Origin: Rhinopomastus cyanomelas
Lineage: Eukaryota > Chordata > Aves > Bucerotiformes > Rhinopomastidae
Direction of reading: 5' to 3'
Length of the DNA: 64,000 bases
NCBI GenBank assembly: GCA_013400115.1
Contig: VXBP01009315.1
Span: 80,120-144,119 of the forward strand
Every line of letters starts with the position of its first letter. Position 1 is the stretch's first letter. The position numbers and the translations under genes are program-made. Below, in pieces: positions 57,305 through 64,000 of the stretch. The notes under the pieces were generated by a model. The model worked only from the letters and a program-made list of their open reading frames with translations, ran no database searches and had not been told where the DNA came from.

Positions 57305-57502
57305 GCCCTTCAAGCTCAGTTGGTAGAGCACAGGACTCTGAATCCCACGGTTGTGGGTTTGAGTCCCATGTAGGATAGAACATCTTGAGACAGTCTGGGT
57401 ACACCAGGTGCTGTAGGCCTAGCCCTGCTCCAGCAGGTGGGGTTGGGTTTAGATGACCTTTTGAGGTCCCTTCAAACCTCTAACATTCTGTGATTCTGTG
57501 AT
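57305..57502 (+). mobile_element. tRNA-Lys-headed SINE with a CR1 tail
   Basis: Bases 57,305-57,377 align without gaps to a vertebrate tRNA-Lys(CUU) as I remember it, with about 16 mismatches in 73 by hand count. The A box AGCTCAGTTGGTAGAGC and the B box GGTTTGAGTCC are near consensus for RNA polymerase III. The anticodon-loop position reads CTG rather than CTT, and the acceptor and anticodon stems no longer pair well, so it is not a working tRNA gene. After a body of about 45 bases, 57,421-57,502 copies a CR1 3' UTR ('agccctgctccagcaggtgg', 'cttttgaggtcccttcaaac', ending in two ATTCTGTG octamers). A tail shared with CR1 implies mobilisation by CR1 reverse transcriptase, as in the tRNA-derived SINEs of turtles and the TguSINE of zebra finch. 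A one-off tRNA/CR1 chimera is the alternative. Confidence 0.8.
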
Positions 57503-57971
57503 AACAAGGAGAAAGCGTTATGTCCACCTCCTTGTCACTGTGGACTATTTTTATCGTTTTAACTTGATTGTTCCACTGACTTTCTGTACATTTCACTTTC
57601 AGCTCTCCATTTTGTTTCAAGGACTATTCACTTTTCTTTGAGCTTCTCTTCTACTTTAATAATTATTTTCTTTGTTTTCCTCCATGTGTTTTACTTACCG
57701 TGTCTTAGTGAAAAGAGAAGCAACACAGAGTCACTTTGTCAAACAATCATAGTGTTTATGCTTAGGACTTAACTTTCAGTGGAATAAATTATTTGGGTCT
57801 ATCGCTGTTCCCAAAACAAATAGAACAATTCTGATTACCCATAATAATTTATAATTTTCATTACTTCTCCAGAAACTTCTCCCCTTTAGAACTTTGTAAA
57901 TGCATTTGAAAGGGAAGGAGGGACTTTTGAAACTGAGTAAGTTTTTGAATATGACCTATTGGTCATTTGAC
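57503..57971. other. Unique spacer between SINE and CR1
   Basis: About 470 AT-rich bases with T-rich stretches and no recognised element. Confidence 0.5.
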
Positions 57972-58525
57972 AGAACTAGAGAATGTTAGAGATTGGAAGA
58001 GACCTCAAAAGATCATCTAGTCCAGTCCTCCTACCACAGCAGGGTCACCTAGATCAAGTCAGATAGGAACATGTATGTCCAGGAGGGTTTTAAACATCTC
58101 CACAGAAGGAGACTCCACAACCCTACTGGGAAGCCCATTCCAGTGCTTCATCACCCTCACTGTGAAGAAGTTCTTCTCAGACTGATGTGGAACCTCCTAT
58201 GTTCCAGCTTACACCCATTTGCCCCTTGTCCTATCACTAGATGACATTGAGAAGAGCCTGGCTTCATCCTTCTGACACCCACCCTTCATATTTATAGACA
58301 TTAATGAGGTCACCCCTCAGTCTCTTTTTCTCCAAGCTCAAGAGACCCAGCTCCCTCATCCTTTCCTCGTAAGTGAGATGTTCCACTCCCTTCATCATCT
58401 TTGTTACTCTGTGCTGGACACCCTCCAGCAGCTCTGTGTCCTGGGACTGAGGGGCCAAGAACTGGACAGAATATTCCAGATGTGGTCTCACCGGGCTAGA
58501 GTAGAGGGGGAGGAGAATCCTTTGC
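57972..58525 (-). mobile_element. CR1 LINE, 3' fragment, antisense
   Basis: The copy runs from a decayed 3' end ('agagattggaagagacctca', 'gatcatctagtccagtcctc') through the C-terminal codons to the thumb region ('ccaagaactggacagaatat', 'gagtagagggggaggagaat'). The minus-strand frame 58,542-58,264 reads LYSSPVRPHLEYSVQFLAPQ, TKMMKGVEHLTYEERMRELGLLSLEKKRLRGDLINVYKY, and then shifts out of frame. It matches the same part of the 26,981-28,178 copy. Confidence 0.92.
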
Positions 58526-61500
58526 AAGTTGCTTAATTGCAATATTCAGTGACTGACTTGATTACAGGAGAGGACTAAAAATGTCAGAACTTCTAACCTA
58601 ATATTGATGTGAGATTTCTGCCTTGAGTACTCACGTCTAACTGCAAACATGTTTGTTGTTAACCAGTGATGGTACTCAGTAACTGAAGGCCAGTGTTGAA
58701 AATCTGATTCCCGCAATGCACTTCTTGTCATTTCCCTTGTGTCAGGGGTTAATTACTCAGATTGGGCAGTGACCCATTTCATTGCTGAATGGAATGAGGG
58801 TGTTCAAAAAAGTGTTGGGAGTGAGATGGGCGGTTTCTCTGTGAATGGATTCTCCTGTTTGTTGCAATGCTTTCCGCAGGTCTGCAGTTGCATCGTTTAC
58901 TTATTAGATATTCTAAGGAGAATATATTTTTATATACTTGATGTTGATTGCCCAGAAGATTCCCTCAATGGCTCAGTAGGCAATTTCTAAATGGCTTAGG
59001 CAAATGGTCAGGGTACATTTTCAGGTTTGTGCAGAGCTGCCTACCTTTCAAGACTTTTATGAGGTTTACAGATAAATTGAAGCCTGGCATAAGCAGCAGT
59101 AAATTAATTGCTCTGAGTGTGGTTTTTAAAGTTTGATTAATTAATGTCCATAAAGCATTTTGCACTACTCAGACTAAAGGTCTGCAAGTGCACAAAGCAA
59201 AATACCATATTTATTAATCTTGTATCTCACTGTGTGTGGGAGTAGCTGCAGAGCCGCTCAGCACAGATACTATAAATTATAGAGCGCTGATCTTCCGAAG
59301 CCACCTCCCTCTGCTGTGGCTCCATTAGTTTTGCTGCTCTTTTCCTGGAATGAATTTTCTTTTTGCAGTTCGATGAAGAATAAACATGAGGGGCTCTGCA
59401 ATGTTTGTTTTTTTACAGCTGTGTGCTTTGACACTCAAAAGATGTTTCAGCCCCTGTGATGACAGTCTGCCACTCTGATGAAATAATGCTGCAGTCACTT
59501 AATAACACAGAAGGGAAAGATACAACCTAAACATGCAAATACACTAATTATCAATCACAAAGAAAATTATCTCATAATGAGAACAATAGTTCTGCACTGG
59601 TTTTTCCCAGAGTCGTTTGCACACCACCCACTCTGTCAGTTTCCTTCCTTGTGTAAATTTGTCTCTCCTACAAAATTTCATTTTCAATAATGACACAAAA
59701 CCAATTGGTTCGGTGACCTTGGCAGTTCCTTCACAGGGTACATAACTTCTGTTGTCTTTCCACCTTGACATGACCTGTGTGCCTCAGCTCCTATGAGCTG
59801 GTCAGGGATACATTCTTTAGCCCAACATGTGCATGGTTGAGGAATGCAATTAGTGTGACTGGCTTTCCTAGCTGTCCGCTTCAAGAGCAAGAGTTCAAAT
59901 CCTCTGTGAGTCTAAATCCTGCTCCAGATTCATAATGAGACTAGGATGATTTATGCTAGGAGAGAGTTTGTGCCAGTTTATAGGTCTATATTGAATTGCT
60001 TGTATAATAACACCCCTCTGAGATTCCATACTTTAAAATAGTTGCAACTGCCTGGTTTATTTTTTCTTCAGCTGTGATAACACACTGCCCAGAGTTACTG
60101 CCCAGGGCTACAGAGGTCAGGGCCTATTGCCATGTGATTGCAGTCACCCAGTGAGCAACTGGGTGTAGTAGCTCTGCTTACTGTGAGAAGCTGAATCTTT
60201 TGTTCATTTTACATAGGAACAGTTTCGCAGAACTTCTAAGCAGATGAGATTGAGTGGTTCTGGTATTTAGATTATCCTTGATAATGAAGTAAAAATTATG
60301 AAATGTCATTAGAGATGTCGTGGAAAGAAACCCTGCGAAGGTTCCTCAGAAGCGGAAAAAAAATCATAAATTTGAGTGAAGGGGTTTCTGTGAGATTTTT
60401 TGCCCTCATTTCTGTAGACTATATGTTGGTTTGACCATTTCAGACAGGAGCTGAATTCCTTTATGGTCATGGAAACCCAATTTCTGCAGTAAGTGTCAGT
60501 TTACACACAGAACATTAATTTGTTTCCCATACCTGGGCTGTACTTTTCCAAGTACATCTGGAAGGATCAGACTTAGACCTGCAACTACTCTCCTGCTTAT
60601 AATCAACACTAACATCATGTTAGTAATGTTAACATCAACATTAAAAATGTGTCTGGCTTGTTTAATGTTTTATGCCTAGTGTCAAGATAAGATTGTCTTG
60701 GACACTGGACAAGTAGTCTGTGACATAATGCAATGAACTATTGGGAATAGGAAAGAAATTGTCTCTTAAGAGCTAGAACAATACATATTGTTTAGGTTTC
60801 TTTTGTCATCTCCTCCTTGTCAGGTCTTTTCTTATGCTTCATGTGGGGATATCCAACAAAGCACTATCTGTTTCTGTGAAAAGAAATATGTTCATGTGTT
60901 TATACTTCCAGACTCTGATGGAAGCATCAAACTGCTATCTATTAAAGCTTTGTCGGCCTGTCTGCTCACGTCCCACCTGTCACTGACCACATGGGCAAGA
61001 TCAAATCTTTCACTACCCCTCTATTGAAGCAGCTGATTGTGTAGTTTGGTCAAACATTAGTTGACTTTGTACTTTCATTCTCGAAATAGCATATAAATGG
61101 TGTTAAGGATCAGCCACAATTTCAGAAGTCATCATTATATGCTTTTAGACGTTACCAGAATCTGAACATCATTTGTATTCTGAAATCCGTTTGTTTGTGG
61201 CACCGAAGATTCATGCAGTGCATTGAACAGTGAAAATACAGTTGATTAATAATTGTATAGACAATAAGTCATTAAGTTCATCTCAGAAAGCATAATGATC
61301 CACTGAAATTGATCTTTTCAGCTTCTTTCTTGACACTATACTTCAAGAAACTCCATAGTGTTACCCATCTTTAACTCCAGATGTCTGTAGACCCATGCAA
61401 TAAATTTGATGAATGTAAGACCCAGTCACGTGAAAAGAGAGCTTTTCCATCATGAGACCAGAATTTGACCCAAATGCTGTCAGCAAGTGCAATGTACTGC

Positions 61501-64000
61501 TTCAAAACCAAAGAGATGTCAAGGACTGAGTATTTGGAGCCCTCAAGCACCACCGCCAGTGCTCTGGAAGGTGTACAGGCATGGTCTTCACCTGAAAGGG
61601 AAGCTTCTGGATTTCAGCAAGGGATGAATTTTAGTAAACATTAATAATGGAAGAAACAATGCATTTTAGCCCAGTTTTCATTAAAAATGTTCACCTAAGC
61701 CCTGCGTGTAATACCACTGATAGAGGACTCCTGTGCCCCAATGAAATTAGTGAAACTGAACCCACAGTAAGTGGAACAGGTCTCCAGCAGCTGACTCTTC
61801 GAAGGCGACTCAGCATTATTACTGTACCCCAAAGACATCACCAGAAGTATTTAAATTAGTCGTTTTAAAACTCCTGCAAACATTTCAAAACTGCCGTGTG
61901 TGTGTGGGGCCTTAGCAAAAGTAGAAAGTAAATATTTTCAGTTTAGAAGAGAGAGACATTGAATTTGTTTTTTTTTCCAATGCAGAGGCTGCTCAAGACT
62001 GGGAAATTATGGGATACATTAGCTGAAGTTCATTCAACAATTTATTATTTAAGGGCAATGGATTTATCAGTGCTATAAATAGAATTACTTAAGGTGTCTT
62101 TCTTTGCCCTGTCTCTTTTTAATTTTTAGTAACAATATCTTTATCCCAACCTGCTCTGACAGCCTTCCTTTGGATCAGGCCCTCAGTAAGTTTATTTTCT
62201 GAGTAGGGCCTTACAAATGCATCTTACAATACCCGTTTTCATATCCCACATGTTCCTTATGTCACCTACAGAGTGGTTCTTCTGTGAAATAGAAGTTCCC
62301 TCACTATTTTTCCCTACTTTAATATTTACTAAAGTTTGTTGCTTTTTTTCCTCTGCCCCTCCCCCCCCTTTTTGGTCATCTTTTCTTCTTTTCTTTTTAG
62401 GATAATCCAATCACCAAGCTAGGATATTCTGTGTAAATCTCTATCCTTACTGCTAGAGCAGGTTTGCTTTGCATGAAACAAGTATTCTGTGGGCTAGAGT
62501 AATCAGAGCAGAAGTATAGGGTTGAAGAATAAAGGGATAGGATTGTCTGAGAAAATGTGGCTTTGTAAACCTGTATGGGGAGCTCCTCTACAGTGCTGAA
62601 AGATTGGGGATTTAAGCCCTGTTTTTGCCTTAAAACAACAGTAGCTGCTTAGTTCTGGTCAACTAAACGAATTCCGTATCTCAGAAGTCTGTCTGCAAAA
62701 ATGAGCTATTAGTAATTCTTTTTAAACTTACTGGGGTTAACACAGCAAGGACTGTGATCCTACTTTTCTCCAGGTAAGCTCTGATTTATGTGAATAAGAA
62801 GATACTGATCTAAATGTTCTCTCTAGATCACTTAATTACTACGGCCGTTTGTGCCTAGTAGTTCTTTGTCAAGCTTGAGTCTTTGTTTCACATCACACTT
62901 TTTATTTCTAAATTTTGTGTGTCCAGTTTTTTGTGAAAATAACATTGTAAAAAGATGTTATGTTCTCCCTGAACAGGAAACCAAAATGCAGCATAAAACC
63001 ATTAATTCTGCACCCACAGACTTTTTGAGTCACTTTGTGCTACGTAACACTGCTGTGTTGAGTAAAATGACCTGAGTCTTTCCAATTGAGAATAACCAAA
63101 AGAACATTGTAGCTTCAAGTGGAATATATTATGAAGAAAGAAAAATAAACTAATTTACCATATAATACCACATAGCCTGCTTCTCTCGAGAGTGTATTTT
63201 CAATGCAGTTTCATTTGAATGAACGTGTCTTAACGCAAGATCTCCCAGTACCACTTTTAATCCAAATTTAAACATCTGAATATAAATGATCATTTACCTA
63301 AGGTAACTTGGAGATTCAGCCCAGACTCTAAACTGCTGTAGTGATCTCATTCGCAGAAGATGATGGGTCTATGTCTGACTGAATACTTAGGTGATTTTTG
63401 TGTCCCAGACTCAGGTGTAGTTTTGTTTCTTCCTGTGTTCCCTTCTGTGCTGATAGAAGCAACTAATTGTAAACCTCATGAAACACCAATGGATCGTCAG
63501 GGATAGGGGTTGTAATGTAACTAACTAATTAAATAAAGGGAAGAAAACTGTTTCTGGCAAAAAAGCATATACTGGAAGGTAGTAAATAATAGCCTACCTT
63601 CTGAGTCCTTTTGATAAAGAAAGTTTTCTTTAATATAGAGATTATCATGCTCTTTGGAGGCTGCCTTAAGTGCAACAAGGACTGCCCTGTCTTCAACCAT
63701 CCTCTATGATTAAACATTGTCACAAAATACAGCTGAGGTAGTGGCAAGATAATATCTTCCTTTTAGCAAGACATCGCATGTGCTGGCTTTAGAACACTTG
63801 CCAGTATTTAAGTTAGAGGAAGCCAAGCTCAGGTGAAAAACCATGAATCTGGAAAGCCCAGAGATTGACACTGTAAGTAGTTTAACACACTTCTTCCCTT
63901 TTTCTGTGGTTCTAATGCACAAGATTGTATCTCTTACATTCGAGAGGAGTAGCTTTTGAGTTTTTGAACTTTATAATAAGCCTAAGTCCCTCCTGGTGAC
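58526..64000. other. Unique sequence to the window end, no gene seen
   Basis: These 5.5 kb have no LINE, LTR or SINE that I recognise. 58,740-59,420 is a candidate conserved element (listed separately). 62,341-62,400 is a long pyrimidine tract ending in AG, but the following bases reach in-frame stops quickly and no donor is obvious. There is a (GT)n run of five units near 61,897-61,905. Confidence 0.45.
58740..59420. other. Candidate conserved non-coding element, AT-motif rich
   Basis: This is the most enhancer-like block in the window. It contains TAAATTAATTGC at 59,101-59,112, TTGATTAATTAATG at 59,135-59,148, CCATAAAGC at 59,149-59,157, and 'ataaattatagagcgctgat' near 59,272. Together these are homeodomain-type cores set in otherwise balanced sequence with few repeats. 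CR1 copies are absent from this point to the window end, as expected where insertions are selected against, though chance is possible. No protein frame is supported. Confidence 0.38.

Noticed and set aside
57305..57377. Functional tRNA gene
   Set aside because: The stems no longer pair properly, the anticodon-loop position reads CTG in an otherwise Lys-like body, and a CR1 tail follows; it is a SINE head.
59865..59915. tRNA- or MIR-like B box ('agttcaaatcctct')
   Set aside because: Only the B-box-like word is present; no A box at the right distance and no SINE core or tail was recognised.
1..64000. CRISPR arrays, operons, bacterial-type promoters or prophage
   Set aside because: The sequence is vertebrate; no spaced direct-repeat array or dense gene layout is present.

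Overview
This window reads as vertebrate, specifically avian, nuclear DNA. The base composition is AT-rich and intergenic in style, and no reading frame looks like a complete protein gene. The strongest evidence is about two dozen 5'-truncated copies of CR1 LINEs (Chicken Repeat 1), with typical avian 3' ends built from short ATTCTATG-type repeats. There are also LTRs whose text matches avian ERVL-type LTRs, and a tRNA-headed SINE that carries a CR1 tail. By my hand count CR1 covers about 11 kb, roughly 17% of the window, which is high for a bird. This fits, but does not prove, a CR1-rich lineage such as woodpeckers and relatives (Piciformes) or hornbills and hoopoes.

Layout. 1-5,061: the edge of one CR1, unique sequence, then two abutting CR1 copies in opposite orientation. 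5,062-19,606: mostly unique sequence with six CR1 pieces, one of them an ancient, strongly diverged copy at 13,340-14,170. 19,607-26,980: unique sequence holding an antisense avian LTR (about 24.5-25.0 kb) and a small CR1 relic framed by very good splice signals (25,729-25,830). 26,981-39,150: the densest CR1 area, including the two longest copies, which keep broken reverse-transcriptase reading frames with the FADD catalytic motif; a (TATC)12 microsatellite lies between them. 39,151-46,108: a GC-shifted LTR-like block and two plus-strand LTRs. 46,109-58,525: several small and nested CR1 copies, a CpG-rich block at 54.7-55.0 kb, and the tRNA-Lys/CR1 SINE at 57.3 kb. 58,526-64,000: unique sequence, part of which looks like a conserved regulatory element.

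How the parts work together. The reverse-transcriptase remnants belong to CR1, which copies itself by target-primed reverse transcription starting at its 3' end. That explains why almost every copy is a 3' fragment and why the SINE carries a CR1-like tail. No host gene can be supported. The window is best seen as an intergenic stretch or a very large intron, whose possible host function lies in non-coding elements. Several blocks with balanced composition, homeodomain-like AT motifs and few stops are listed as candidate conserved non-coding elements; these are judgements by eye and have no alignment behind them. Family names come from recalled consensus text, so subfamily assignment is uncertain.
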